From positions 38,903,770 through 38,967,769 of the forward strand of contig OY365811.1 of assembly GCA_959347315.1 (NCBI GenBank): 64,000 bases of DNA, written 5' to 3'. A program made the position numbers and the translations under genes. Below the pieces are notes generated by a model, which was not told the origin of the DNA, made no database searches, and saw only the letters and a program-made list of their open reading frames with translations. The stretch comes from Bimastos eiseni (lineage: Eukaryota > Annelida > Clitellata > Crassiclitellata > Lumbricidae). Positions 46,701 through 59,485 of the stretch are shown in pieces; positions within the stretch are counted from its first letter, which is position 1, and the number at the start of each line of letters is the position of its first letter.

Positions 46701-49700
46701 GGCTCCAAGTATCCAAGCCAGTAAGCTGCCTACTGTATGATGTCTTACTAGGGTATGTTGGAGAATGGGAAGGAAAAGGTAGTAAGGACAGGGAAATGGA
46801 GAAGTAGGCAACAAGAAAAGTTAGAAGGCAAGTGAAGACGATTAACGGAGGATGCAGGTGAAATGATCTTAGCAGCCAGAGTGGTAGGTGACTTGCAGGA
46901 GGTATGACCGGGTGAGAGAAACATGAGCTGTTAACCAATGATTAAATAATAATTAAATTAATGTAAAATGAGGTATTGTTCATATGAAACAACAATAGAT
47001 GCTTTCCCTGTTGGCACTGATTGCTAGTCCTTTGGGTGGAGATGTATTGTGTGTGTAACTCATAATAAAAATCCCTTATAAGACATTTATATATACAGAG
47101 CCTATAAATCTTCAGTTCCCTTTTTTAAGTTTTCTAATCAGTTAAAGTCGAGTGCTTCTATTGTACGGGTGATGCAGTCGGCTTGACCTTTGTGCCTGAC
47201 CTTTTGACCTTTTTGTTGTGTATGCCTCAAAGAGATTTTCTTCCTTTTGATACAACTCTTTCGTCTTCCGGTTCGTGGCCCAGAATTCTGAAACTCTCTT
47301 CTTCCGACTGGTAGATTATATCTTGTCCGTATTTTCCAGTTCCATCGATGATTCCTCTTCCTGGTGATATTCCATTACCCGCTGCATACCAACCGAAGCC
47401 AGTTCATGGTATACTGAAGAAACCGTCGGCATATGATAGGTATTTGAGGAATGGTTCTTAATAGACTTTATTTGATAATTTCAGCATGCATATTGGTGTC
47501 CATGATAAACAGCCTGACCTGAATGCGTGCTGTAGAAATGTCGATGCTTGCAAAATGATGATAGATAAAATGTTGTGTGACTCGTTCACCTTTAGTTAGT
47601 ATCATGTTGAAACATCTTCTATGCACTATAGCTTGAAATGAAATTGAATAAATTCAGATTAAACTCTAAACTCATCTGTCACACACGAACTTCTCAGTAG
47701 TAGATGTCATGATATTAAACAGGTTTGAGTTAGGTGACTGATTTGTGCTACCTGTATGATCAGAAATAGATCATTTTCTTAACTTTTTCTTTATTTTACT
47801 TAATTTAGGTATAGACTGGGTATAACGAACAGTATACAGAATCATAGGCAGGAGCTTTGCCGCTTGTTGCCTTAGTCTCGCCTAACTGATGTGTTGCTGA
47901 GTAGCTCTTTGTGAAACAAGTGCTATATAAACTGCTTAATAGAGTAGAAAGAGGCTATTTGTGAATGCATCTGCGGTTTTGCATGTTGTGGTAGGTCTAA
48001 GGTTGGGGGTTCAGGCACAGGGCTGGGCCTGAAGTGTCGAAAGCCTCCGGGGCCCCCTCCTGGTACGCCACCCCGCCTCAGTGACAGCGAAGATGAAGAG
48101 TATGATCCAACAAAGGGTAAAACCACTTCTTGCACACATTGCTAACTATGTATGACTTGAATTGGATGTGTAGGCTGTGTGCATGGGAATTACTGAGTGC
48201 ACAGCAAGAAAGGGAAGATCTAGCAAAGAATGGCTTGTGCAAAACAAGCATCCACACTTCTGTATCCTGTAAGAGATGGATAGAGAAATGTGTTGTGAAA
48301 TGATTATATGAGTGTCCAATAGCTCTCTTCCCATTGACAAGGATGATCATGATACAGTGATAATACTTATCCTCGTTAACCCTTTAACGACCAGCTACAC
48401 ATGTTTTTCCATACATTTTAGTGCACGCTGGTTGTTAAAGGGTTTAACACATGTTGTTGATTGAGTTGTTATGGAAGATTGCTATACACTTGCTTCATGC
48501 GATTATTATTGATTTAATTTGGCGTACCCCTGCTAGCGGAACGTTTCGTTTCTTATGGTCTTCCCATTGCTGTTAGGGTTCTAACTCCCCATGTGATGGT
48601 TTATAAGCTGTCTCTGGATTTACTGGCTAATTAATGTATGTGTTAGACTTACCATAATTTTTGTTTTGCTGTATTCTCTTTGGTAAACAGTGAAGTTGAT
48701 TTGATTGATGGCAGATATTTTGGAGAACATCGGGCATGTTGACGTCGATGAACATGGTATCATGCCACCTGACAGCGATGAGGATGATGACAACGATGAG
48801 GAGAATGACCAGGGCGACGACGAAGATGAAGGAAATAAAGATGGTCCAGCGCCACCCAGTGAGTTATACATGCAAATAAATATTTAGTTAGTACTGCATA
48901 TAATGGAAATGTTGCTTTGGGTCATCACTGAATTTTTTTGGGGAGACATTATTTCTGCCATGATTTAAAGTCGAGCTTTCTTCTCTTCAGCCAAACGGCG
49001 CAAGATACGATTCGCAGACGATGCGACCCACGATCCAGACGAAGTGGAGAAGGACACGAGACTCAAATACAAGGCAGGTGGCCTCGCTCCTCTGCAGTCA
49101 AAGAAAAGTGGGAAGAGGGACGACAAGGACGATAAATCTGACAAGAAAATCAAAGACAGGTAGTATTCGCTTTCATTTAGTTTCTCAATAAGTTTATGTT
49201 CAAGTCTGTGTTTATTTTGCAACAGAATATTTATATTGTGTCTTTCATCAAGTCTCAGGTATTTTTTCCATTTGTTTGGAGGCCTCCGAGATTTGAGGCG
49301 TCTACAGGTAAATGTGGTCTGCTAACAAGGTGTATCTTTTAAAGTGAGCCTTTATGTATTGGTATTACTTCATGAAGGATTAACATATCAACTGTGTGTT
49401 ACGTCATATGCAAGAGAAACTAACTATGTATGTATGTATTTGGCTATTTATATAGCGCCTTATAAGATCCTCTTGAAGGTGCTAGATAGGACTATGACTA
49501 AAAGGACTTCTATAGCGCCGCTATAATAACGCACAGGACATCAACCGATGGCGCACCGAAACAAATTCGAAATCTGGTAACTATTACTAGGATGTCTGTG
49601 ATTGTGAGTTGTCTTGCAGCAAGGTTGTGTGATTGCAATCACAGACTAGTTGAGAGTTGCTTTTAAGACGAGGTTATTCTGTGTAGTGGGACTAACTATG

Positions 49701-50974
49701 AGATCCATGTTGTGTTATGACAGAGATGAAGACTCGTCATCTTCGTCGTCATCCGAAGATGAAAGAAATGAAGATGAAGCGGACACCTCGTCTGATGAAG
49801 AAAATGAAGAACAGGTCAAAGCTGACGAAGGCTACAAGGATCCGTCTGGGTTGTCGTCTATCGCTGTTCCACCAGGTCCACCACCCGGTATACCACCTGG
49901 TCTACCACCCGGCCCACCTCCTGGTCTGCCGCCTATGATGTTTCGACCACCCACACTGCGCGGTGGCCCCATGGGAGTCCTTCCCCGCATGTTGCCTCCC
50001 GGACCTCCGCGCGGACGCCCGCCCGGCATGCCGCCCATTCTACCGCCTGGGATGCCTCCAAACATCCGGGCACCTCCCCCAAGGCTTCCTCCCGGACCGC
50101 CCGGCATGCCACCTCCGAGAATGCTGCGTCCACCCGGAATGCCTCCGAACATTCTCCCGCCCGGAATGTCGCTTCCGGGAATTCCTCCGCATAATGCGAA
50201 CGTGTTGAGCGCTCCTCCGAGCATCATGAAGCTGCCGCAGAAAATCGAGGAGGAAACGAGGAACGCGGCCATGATCGTCGCCAAACCGCAGATCAAGAAC
50301 TTGATCGGAGACGTCACTCGATTTACACCGGTCGCTCTTCGCGTTAAGAGAGAAATGAAAGATGCCAAGGGTCACATTATAAGAACTTCAGGTTAGTAGT
50401 TCCATCCTAAATGTATCTGTTGCTGACATCATTATGGTTGAACTCTTGGGTTTTAGTTGTAGAACTAAATCAGTGCCTGCTTTCTTTTCATGTGCTGGTA
50501 ATGTTCAGCTGACCAGCTTTTGAAACCATACTTATTGTGCCACGTTTATCTCTGCCATAGCTTAGATATCGAAATTATAATAAAATAAACATGTTCTGTC
50601 TTATTTATAGATCTTAATCTTACGTGCAGTGGCATAATCTGATTCATGGATGCACTGCCTCCAAGTGTCGATAAACCCCTATGGAAACTTGTGCAGAACG
50701 TTTACGAAGAGGCATCTTATAGCGTAGTTATGTTAAACTAAGATTTCTTTCAATGGCTGAATTTAATTTTGACCCTTTCAGAATTTGTTTTCCAGTTAGT
50801 GTCATTATTTGATCCAGGATACTAAGTGACTTCAAAGTTAAAAGTTTTTCCTTTCCTTTAAACGCAGCTAAACCAGAAGATCAGCCGCAAGCAAAGATTA
50901 AGTCAAGTCATCAACCATTGACGAAAGACGATGCATACGATGAGTTCATAAAAGAAATGGAAGGATTGCTTTAA
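43704..50974 (+). CDS. WBP11: WBP11, WW-domain-binding spliceosomal protein
   Basis: Twelve coding exons join in frame to 585 residues (human is about 640): 43704-43767, 44348-44379, 44866-44959, 45345-45442, 46116-46203, 46649-46720, 47340-47439, 47995-48116, 48715-48858, 48991-49159, 49724-50391, 50868-50974. All junctions are GT-AG. The protein starts MGRRSINTTKSGKYMNPTDQ, then RKEARKRELKKNKKQRMM and QLNERVLKDKRRKLKETFDR. IPLPG and RKPPGPPPGTPPR follow, then an Asp/Glu-rich acidic part (about 224-270), KRRKIRFADD near 275, another acidic Ser/Glu stretch and a Pro/Gly/Met-rich block (about 376-510). It ends with VTRFTPVALRVKRE and DDAYDEFIKEMEGLL. WBP11 is nuclear, binds WW domains of splicing proteins and PP1, and is needed for pre-mRNA splicing. 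The start is fixed by the conserved N-terminus. Confidence 0.96.
43995..45585 (+). repeat. Two copies of a 70-base dispersed repeat
   Basis: AATCAATCAAT, AACCTTAATGTAG and CCCTTCAAAATATCTACTCAGAGGCGCTCC at 43995-44066 recur with changes at about 45500-45585, in WBP11 introns 1 and 4. Related CTCTTGAAGGTGCT and AGTGGTGCTCTC words occur at 49470 and 55250. A family with a GCGCT-type tail is likely. Confidence 0.55.
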
Positions 50975-51020
50975 TCAATAACAAACCAGATTCAGCTGCG
51001 ATTTAAGTTCATGCATAACA

Positions 51021-52150
51021 GTAAGTTATATTTAACCTGGTTACATTACTGTGATTTTAAGAGAGTCACTTCCGTCTGAGTGTGCTGTTATTTGACCTAA
51101 GTTACTGCATGATCCTTCAACTCAAAGGACATTCTTTGTAGAGATTGTTGTTTTTTTAAACTTTTGGTTACATAGTTCCTGCTTTGTATGTTGGTCGATT
51201 GGTATGCTACTTGCTGATTATTAACTATGATCTGGGAAACAAGTTCAGTTGTTGATTTGCCTCTCCGTTTTTCTGGTTAGGATGCTTTAATAATAATAAT
51301 AGGTTTTGTGAAATTTCCTACTGACAAGCCATGATGTGATTGCAAACATTGTATGAATGAATGATGACAAGTAATTTTCAGGGGAATGTAATTGGCGACA
51401 GCCATGCAAGTCTCCCATTATGTTATAGTCTAAGTTAACCAACTCTGCAGGCTAACGAAAGAAAGACTAGTCAACCTTGCAGGGTATAGGGAAGGCAAAC
51501 GCGGTTCCTCAGCTCGGCTTACCAATGTGTTATCAATTACCCTATGATTCCTATTATGTGTTATCAATTATTCTATGATCCCTACTATGTGTTATCAATT
51601 ATTCTATGATCCCTACTATGTGTTATCAATTATTCTATGATCCCTATTATGTGTTATCAATTATTCTATGATTCCTATTATGTGTTATCAATTATTCTAT
51701 GATCCCTATTATGTGTTATCAATTATTCTATGATCCCTATTATGTGTTATCAATTATTCTATGATTCCTATTATGTGTTATCAATTATTCTATGATCCCT
51801 ACTATGTGTTATCAATTATTCTATGATCCCTATTATGTGTTATCAATTATTCTATGATTCCTATTATGTGTTATCAATTATTCTATGATCCCTATTATGT
51901 GTTATCAATTATTCTATGATACCTACTATGTGTTATTCGTTACTCTATGACCCCCTCTCTACCAATCATTAGTTAGTTTTAGGTTCTTTGAAACTGAAAG
52001 GAAAATTATTTAAATGTTATTATTGCCTTTTGTTGAACTTGCAGTCAGGTGAAATTTGTAACCCAGTTAGCAGTTTCTGTTTTCTTAATTGTCTTTCAAT
52101 GCATAATAATAGTCTTTTGAATTTGTACAGTAACTTTTTGTTAATTGCAG
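51021..52150 (+). other. Probable intron in the WBP11 3' UTR
   Basis: Forty-six bases after the stop codon AACA|GTAAGT offers a strong donor. TTGTTAATTGCAG at 52138-52150 offers a strong acceptor, followed by about 110 bases and AATAAA. The distance from stop to junction is slightly below the usual 50-55 base limit for nonsense-mediated decay. Splicing here is inferred and not shown. Confidence 0.5.
51526..51955 (+). repeat. 31-base minisatellite, about 14 units
   Basis: The unit TGTGTTATCAATTATTCTATGATCCCTATTA-like (31 bases) repeats head to tail about 14 times. Variants are limited to CCCTACTA, CCCTATTA and TCCTATTA, and the last unit decays. It lies in the proposed 3' UTR intron of WBP11. 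Units are contiguous without spacers, which rules out a CRISPR array. Confidence 0.95.
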
Positions 52151-52255
52151 CCTCAATGGGAATTCAACTGTGACGAAAATTTAGAGACTGTTATCATCAT
52201 GGGTTATGTGCTCTCAAGAAGCACAGACTGTTCAAACACAATCGATGACAATGTT

Positions 52256-52263
52256 AATAAATA
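52256..52263 (+). terminator. WBP11 polyadenylation signal
   Basis: AATAAATAAAAG at 52256-52267 is the first strong signal after the probable last exon and likely ends the WBP11 transcript near 52285. Confidence 0.6.
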
Positions 52264-52289
52264 AAAGATTCTTGATCCATTTTATGAGT

Positions 52290-55070
52290 TTATAACTTAA
52301 ACAGTCTCGTTGGATCCCTTCAACACTCTTTCAATTCTTTTCTGCAGCCCTTAAAGTGGTGTTTGTATATGGATTGAGGAACAGTAGAAATTTTTTTATT
52401 CCTGAAGGGACTTTTAACAATGGTTGCATAGTTTATCCATTCACTTTTTCTGCCAGCCTCTTGCTTGATGTTATATAGTAAAACTTTCTTTAATTACCAT
52501 TGTATTTGGAAGATTCTCAGAAATCCCTATAAGATGTATATTTTGTGAATGTCAAAATAACCAATGTAAATTAATGTGGCTTACACCATGAACTAACGAA
52601 GTTTTCAGGTGCAAGAGTGATGGAAAGTTTTGATAAATAAGTCGGTCGCATGTGAATGTTGATAGGTAAATTATTAGTTCTGACCTCTAACACAACCTAT
52701 TAGGCATTCATGGAGTTATTTCTGTATTTTCAAGTGTTGTGTAAGTTTGTTATGGAGGTCTGCTGTCCCACATGAACTCTCAGATTACTGACTGGATGGA
52801 CTGTCAATCTCCATGTGGACATGCCAAGAGTGAGTGAGGGAATGTTGCCTACTATTTGGATGCTATTACCAATTGCAGGAGGAATGTAGTCATCCACGGA
52901 CCCAGAGGATGAGATACACGAAGGCTTTGGTCATCTCTAGGAGGTCACCTTAGTGTTGGGTCTCTTGTATTGCAGTCTCTTCACATATAGTCGCTTATCT
53001 TCTGTGCTACTTTGTCCAAAAAGTCTAAAGATGGTTTATGTTAACTGGGTGGCAGTTTGTTGGTTGCACTCTTCACGTCTGTGAAGAACTTGCCAGCGAT
53101 GACTCTTCTAGTTATCTCTATGCAGTTTTTTTTAATTGATTAATGGGTGTTCTTAAGGATAGACATCATTTAGACTGGTGCAGGCTGTTTTTGTGAGGTA
53201 TTTGAACGATACTATGTAATAAGTATCCACTGTGGATACGGATATTTAAATGAAGATCAATAATATCAAAACAATAGTTTACTTCATTTAATGACATCTT
53301 TAATTTATTCATTAAATAAAACTATAACAAATATCTTCAATTTTCATTCATGGCAAAAGGTCAAATAATTTTTCAAAATTAATTTTTTGTGTAAACGGAT
53401 TCAGAACAAATGTGATCATATTGGTTTTTAAAAGCTTTCAAAATGATCGATCATATTGTTTGTTGTAAATGTTAGTTGTACAGGTGTTTATGGTTTAGAC
53501 AGGATAGCCAAAACAAATTATTTTCTCTCTGACAATTGACATGAATGAATGAAAATTGTGGAAAGTAGAAAAACAAAGGATCAAATACAGCACAAATAAA
53601 TGTTATTATGACAGCAGTAGGTTGAAGATGTTGACGACTTTCATCAACTTGTCTGAGACGACACTAGCCTTTAAGCTAAAAACATACAAACAACTTATTA
53701 ACAAATGTTACTCTGTTAATCAATTCAACCGTTTCTTATCAACTCTTTATTGACTAGCATATAGTGATAGTGACTGGAAACAATGCAGGATTAAACAAAC
53801 CGATACTTGATTGTGTCAGCTAGATATTTTAACTGATACAAGCAGCCAAATGATTTGGATAAGATCACTACGACAAATTATTTCCTGTCTGACAATTTTA
53901 AAAGAATTTTTTTCAATACACTTCTTATCAGGAAAACATTTGGATCTCCAGGTAGGTTCAGTTAAGTCATGTAAATGTGTTGTGTGTGCATGTGTGAATC
54001 TGGCTATTTCTATTGCACCTTTTTAGTGCTACAAAAGGCCTGACAGATAAAGATAGAGGTAGTTCTATTTCATAGCCCAGAAACAAATGTGTTCCAAAGT
54101 TGAAAGATTTCAGAAGCAATTCCAGTTGGACCGGACCCGCTGTGCGCTATGCTAGAGCATACAGCTCAATCTAGTCATCTGATGAAAGCAATACGGATGC
54201 ATCCACGACTTAGTCTCCTGTTAGACTGTTACTATGTACAGACCTTCAGCAAGTTCTTTGTTTCAAGCAGAGGCCAAAGTCATTGGAGCACTAACTCCAT
54301 CTTTCCTTACTCTTCCGTTTTTTAAACTTCCCTAATTTCTAAAAGAAAACTCTCCCATTATTCTTGGATGGAGCATTTGTTCCAAGGTTTCTATGACATC
54401 GTAGCCCCTGAATTTTATACCAATGTTGAGCTCTGTCAATGCATAACTTGTGCTAATGTGCCTAATAAATACAGAAATAACAAGTAAGATAATCTGAAAC
54501 AGTGTTGACTTACAGGTAAGAGAAGATGGTCTCCCGATGTCGTTAACTCAGATGCTACTAGTGTTTATGATCATCTGTCAACATAAAATCAATTAGAGTT
54601 AAGAAATTCTGTAATTCTATATGGATCACGATTTCATTTAGCAAAGTCTGTTGAAGACTTCAGATGTGTTCATTACTTGTAAAAGTCATGATAATTCGTC
54701 TTATCATTTGGCACACTACAGATGCTGCAATATAACGTTGATATCTCAAACGAAATGTGTGCTGTACAGTGAAATTTAAAACTGAACACAAATTGTCGAC
54801 AATCGTAACGGTCAGATAAGCCGAACAATAGATCAGAATTTGGTCAATTACGTTCCATTCATTAATAATTAACTAATTCATTAGTTCTTACTAATTGTTT
54901 GGGTGTATCATGCTAAATATTCTTCTATCCAAACCTGTTCACTTTAATCTTAATTTCTTCTGTCGCTTCATTCCCTAACTTTCAATCCCGGATGCACCCC
55001 CAGACAGTGGAATGCAACTCACAAAGACCTTTTATGGGTTTCTCTACGGTCCAGACAATTTGGGACATAC
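52290..55070. other. Intergenic DNA, no gene recognised
   Basis: AT-rich unique sequence. CTGGCTATTTCTATTGCACC near 54000 belongs to the TATAGCGCC tail group. Any third exon of the Lys/His-rich gene should lie here on the minus strand, but I could not place one with confidence. Confidence 0.5.
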
Positions 55071-55925
55071 CTTTCTTGTGTCCATGACAGTCCTTGTGTC
55101 CATGATCCTTGTGTGCATGATCCTTTCCATGGCAGTCGCCATGCTGCAAAGAATTATATAAAAACATGGAATGCTAAATGCACATGCATGTGTGTGTATT
55201 CATGCATCATATCATATCTTAAGATTCATATAGCACCTCTCAAAGAATATTCAGTGGTGCTCTCAGCACGGAAACCCCGGAAAACAGAATCGTCTCTAAA
55301 GAGTAAGAAGCCGATGGAGAGAACAGAGAAGCCAGTCACTTGTTTAGCCCTTGGTGATGGACCTGCAACTTATGCATGTATGCCGTGGGTATAGTGAGAA
55401 TAATATATCATATATAGTGTGTTTATATATAATATTCTTTATATATATATATATACCGTTACTTATGTGTGTGTAATATATGTACAAAGCAATAAGTAAA
55501 AAATGAACCATGTAAGAATTTGTTTAATCACGTTCAATGGGCCATAGAAGGCAAACATTATGCCAGTCATGGGAAATATTGGTCCAAATCCAGAATCAAA
55601 GCTGCAAAGGAAACTATCCTCACTTAGTGCTGGAGTTTAAATTAGAAATGAGAGCCAATTTGTGTTGGTCCACGTGGTGGCTGCACTGGCTAGGATCGAT
55701 AAATGGATGGTCATAAACCCAATGGTGCAATGAATCAATATAATAAATTATAATACTTCCATATAGATTTCTTGTTCGATGGAAACATTCTATAAAAAGC
55801 TTAGTAAAAAATTCACCTACCTTCTTCTTGTGTCCCTCACGATCGGAATCAGAGGAGTCACTGCTGTGACCGTCCTTCTTCTTATGGTCCTTCTTCTTCT
55901 TATCGTGCTTCGGCGAGTCAGGCAT
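55071..55925 (-). CDS. Unrecognised Lys/His/Ser/Asp-rich small protein, partial
   Basis: Exon 1 (55925-55821, 35 codons) starts MPDSPKHDKKKKDHKKKDG and has SSDSSDSDREGHKKK, an acidic Ser stretch that suits casein-kinase-2 phosphorylation. Exon 2 (55143-55071) encodes HGDCHGKDHAHKDHGHKDCH plus GHKK. Junctions AAG|GTAGGT, TTTGCAG|CAT and AAAG|GTATGT are canonical and exon 1 ends in phase 0. A probable upstream 5' UTR exon is implied by the acceptor CTGCACAG just before the start. The 3' end is not found; if the last donor is not used, a stop follows after 30 more codons. The His/Cys/Asp-rich repeat (HGDCHGKDH, HGHKDCHGH) could bind divalent metal, but this is speculation. I recognise no family; no membrane segment or signal peptide is visible. 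Confidence 0.6.
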
Positions 55926-57012
55926 GTTTTCTTGTTGACGTAATCTGTGCAGAACAATTAAAACTAATTCTTATACGTCTGCTAAAGCTGCTAAAAAGAA
56001 ACGTGTTGGAGATACTTTGGGATGAACGAATACAGTTGAGTCTTGGCGTAAAGAAAATAATTGTGAAAGATAAGTGGATATAATATATATATATTTAGCT
56101 CCATCTTAATAATTTTAACTTTTATTTTTTATTTGTATGTAGACCTAATATTGCATTCATCTCTGTGGCACCCTTATGTATAGGCCTAGTCTTATAAAAA
56201 ATATGCAGTCCGCTACAACATTGCTGTCGTATAATTCGCAAGAATGCGCCAGAGTTCGAAACGCCACGAATAATATCACAGGCAAAAAACTATGCGTAAT
56301 TGCGTAGATATGCGCTTGTCTAAAACAGTAGGTCTGGTTAATGTAATTTACATAAGATATTTTGACAAACACCTTATTAAGTTAAATAAGCGAACTCAGA
56401 CGGCGTTGAATTTTTCGTGCTCTGTAGGCTATCGTAAGTTTCAGACGCGTACCGACTACAACTCTAGCAACAGTCACCAGTTGTTAAATAGGCCTACTAC
56501 ATTGCATGATAGGTCTAGCAGTTATTTATATTCTATTTGTCAACGGCTTGTGATGTCACACAACGGCGTTAAACCTTGGGCAAACACTGTTCAGGCATGT
56601 TTTCACTCGTGAGCAGGATCAAGTAGGTCTCAACCTGATCTGTGACACTTAAAATAGGTCTATGCCTGGCTGGCACTTATCAATTTGGGCGGGTCGTAAC
56701 GTAACAAAGTCTGTCATGCATCCGCCACAGATTATCTCCAAAGAGTCAAAGACCGTAAATTAATAGATTCCATGGATTTATCTCTACGATTTCAACTCTC
56801 GAGTGTAGTCTATACCGTACATGGAGCAAAAGTTTGGACGTCTCGCGAGACGACTATTGGGTAGAGAGTTTGAACAAGTCCGTCATTCAGGTCTTGTCCC
56901 TGATATCCACAGGTACTAATCTAATCTAGTCTAGTAGTAGTAGTAGGTCTATAGTTAACTACTGTAGTAGTAATAAATAATGACGTACATAATAATAATA
57001 ATAATATACATG

Positions 57013-57062
<50 letters not shown>

Positions 57063-57140
57063 TAATAATAATAATATACTTGTATAGGTCCCAGCAAATT
57101 TGCATCCAACGACTTGCACACCCCTCCTCTGTTTGCACTG

Positions 57141-57195
57141 TGACAGTGCCAGTCTCAAGCCTGGATAAAGGAGGAGGGTGACGCTAATAATCTGT
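57141..57195 (+). repeat. Dispersed repeat fragment (CCAAGCCTGGATAAA type)
   Basis: GTGCCAGTCTCAAGCCTGGATAAAGGAGGAGGGTGACGC matches, in whole or part, 745-790, 895-945 and the reverse of 16160-16200 and 22683-22730. It resembles the conserved 3' tails (GTCCCAAGCCCGGATAAA) of RTE-type LINEs known in fishes; the assignment is an inference. Confidence 0.5.
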
Positions 57196-57864
57196 TATAT
57201 CACATAGAGTCGTTAAACTGCAACAATCACAAACGCCAACGACTTGCTTACGCTTGCTGTGGCTAATGCCTGGATATAAGTGAAGGCATAAAAACTTGAG
57301 TCAGATTCGTTCAGGTAAACGCTTCAGAAGTGTGCGTCCCACATGAGCCTAAGTCATAGCACAACAGCTTGCGTTCAGGCAAGCATTGTCTGAAACGTAG
57401 ACGGGAATGTCCAATCGTTGAGAAAGCGGACAGGTTAAACATGTTGTCTGGATCGAGAGCAGACAGGTATGCGTGAAACGGTTTCATATGTGCTTATATA
57501 TCATATATAGAGGGCCTACTGCAAATAGGCCTACTTCAGATTATTCTAGAAGAGTCCATTGAGATAATTGGCCTAAAAGCCGGAATTTGCATGAAGCAAA
57601 TATTCTGAGTGAGTCTACGTGTGCTGATGGCAACACTTTTGAATCAAAGGCTCCTATGTTATCATTTGTTTGATCAGGTTACACTTAAAGTTATACTTCA
57701 ACTTCTGATAACGGCTCTTCTGCTGTACCTGTCTGCCTTAGTGCATACCTGTGCGTCTTACCTGGGCACGTGACTCTTATCACAATCTAAATAACTCCTA
57801 TGTTTTGATTTATGCCAAGAAACCCACGTTTGCTAGGTTCGCAAATCAACATCAATGTAGACCT

Positions 57865-57914
<50 letters not shown>

Positions 57915-58508
57915 ACTACAATTAAGTGGTCGCAGAGGACAAATAGCAGGTCAAAAGAGCGTGACTGCGTTACTACTGAGCTTAGGAGGCCAATACAAGT
58001 AACTGAAGTCTAAAAGAGTATTGCATGAAAAAAAATTTAAATGTCCATAGAAGTGAGCCTCATAAAACAAAGCATCTACTCATAAATTTGTGGAGGACTT
58101 CAACTTAGTCTTCAACGTGCTTCGAGATCTCGACTCACGCCGATGATGCAGCCTTCAGGTTACCTCAAATACTGATAAGTAAATTGCTGGGTCAATATTG
58201 CTAATCTGTGCTTGATCCAAAAGTACGATTTAAACAGATCAACACCTTTAATATTTATCACTTGAATAAAGCTGTTCTGTTTTAACAGGTATCAGCCAAG
58301 TCTTAGACCTACGGGCGTTGACGTAAAACCAACTTGAGCTACTCTTTAATTATTTTTTTTATCTCAAGATAACGCCTGATTGAAGCATACCATTAGCAGT
58401 AATAGCGGCACTTTAACACCACCTTCAAACTGCCCCCCCCCCACCGCTGAATTTCCCCAGCAGTTTTGACTTCCTCCAATTGTTAGGCCTCCACAGATTT
58501 CGGTTCAA

Positions 58509-58589
<81 letters not shown>

Positions 58590-59264
58590 TCTGCGTTTCC
58601 ATTGCAGCCAAACATCGATCACATAATATTGGCCTGCTTAGTTATATTGATTTAATGGACAGTCGGACAACATCAATAGCCTACTCCCGTGCTTTGGATA
58701 CCGGTTCGCATATCGATCGTGGCTACATCTCTGGCCTGAACCTCGATCGAGCTATCATGGTCCGTACACGGGACATTAAATGGCATGGCACATTATTCTA
58801 TCAGCAAGTCAAATGTTAAATTATTCACTACAAAAACCGACAGAACTGTTCGATTTTGCATTCGATCACGGAAAAATGGCTGCGATTGGCATATGCAATC
58901 CAAGTATTCATAGGGCAGAACCAGATAACCCATGCAGGCCACTCTATTGGCCCCAGTAACTCGGTGGGTCCTAAAGTAGCCTCGGATCTGTATCTTCCGC
59001 AGCAGGTTTCACCTGGTCTGTTGTTATCCGCATTTGCAGGTGCGCAATTCTTAATTTTTCATTTTCTAACTGTGCAATTATAAATGCAGAATTCATTAGG
59101 CCCCTATTCATTTCTAATTATAGGCCTATAGAATTCCTAATAATTCGTTCATAATTTTGCAAATGTAGAATTCCTAATTATTTATTTTTAATTTTATTCA
59201 TGTGTAAATACAAAATTATTGATTAGCCACACTCATTCATAATAAAGCATTTACACATGCAGAA

Positions 59265-59485
59265 TTCTTAATTATTCATTTCTAATTATGCATTTGCAGA
59301 TGCAGAATTCTGAACAATTCATTACCAATTCTTAATTATTCATTTCTAATTATGCATTTGCAGATGCAGAATTCTGAACAATTCATTACCAATTCTTAAT
59401 TACTCATTTCTAATTATGCATTTGCAGATGCAGAATTCTGAACAATTCATTACCAATTCTTAATTATTCATTTCTAATCGTGTAT
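59265..59485 (+). repeat. 64-base tandem repeat, three copies
   Basis: The unit containing TGCAGAATTCTGAACAATTC recurs at 59301, 59365 and 59429 with almost no change. More diverged units with ATTCTTAATTATTCATTTC extend about 150 bases on either side, indicating an old array with a recently amplified core. Confidence 0.9.

Noticed and set aside
51526..51955. CRISPR-like regular repeat
   Set aside because: The 31-base units touch each other with no spacers, and the genome is eukaryotic.
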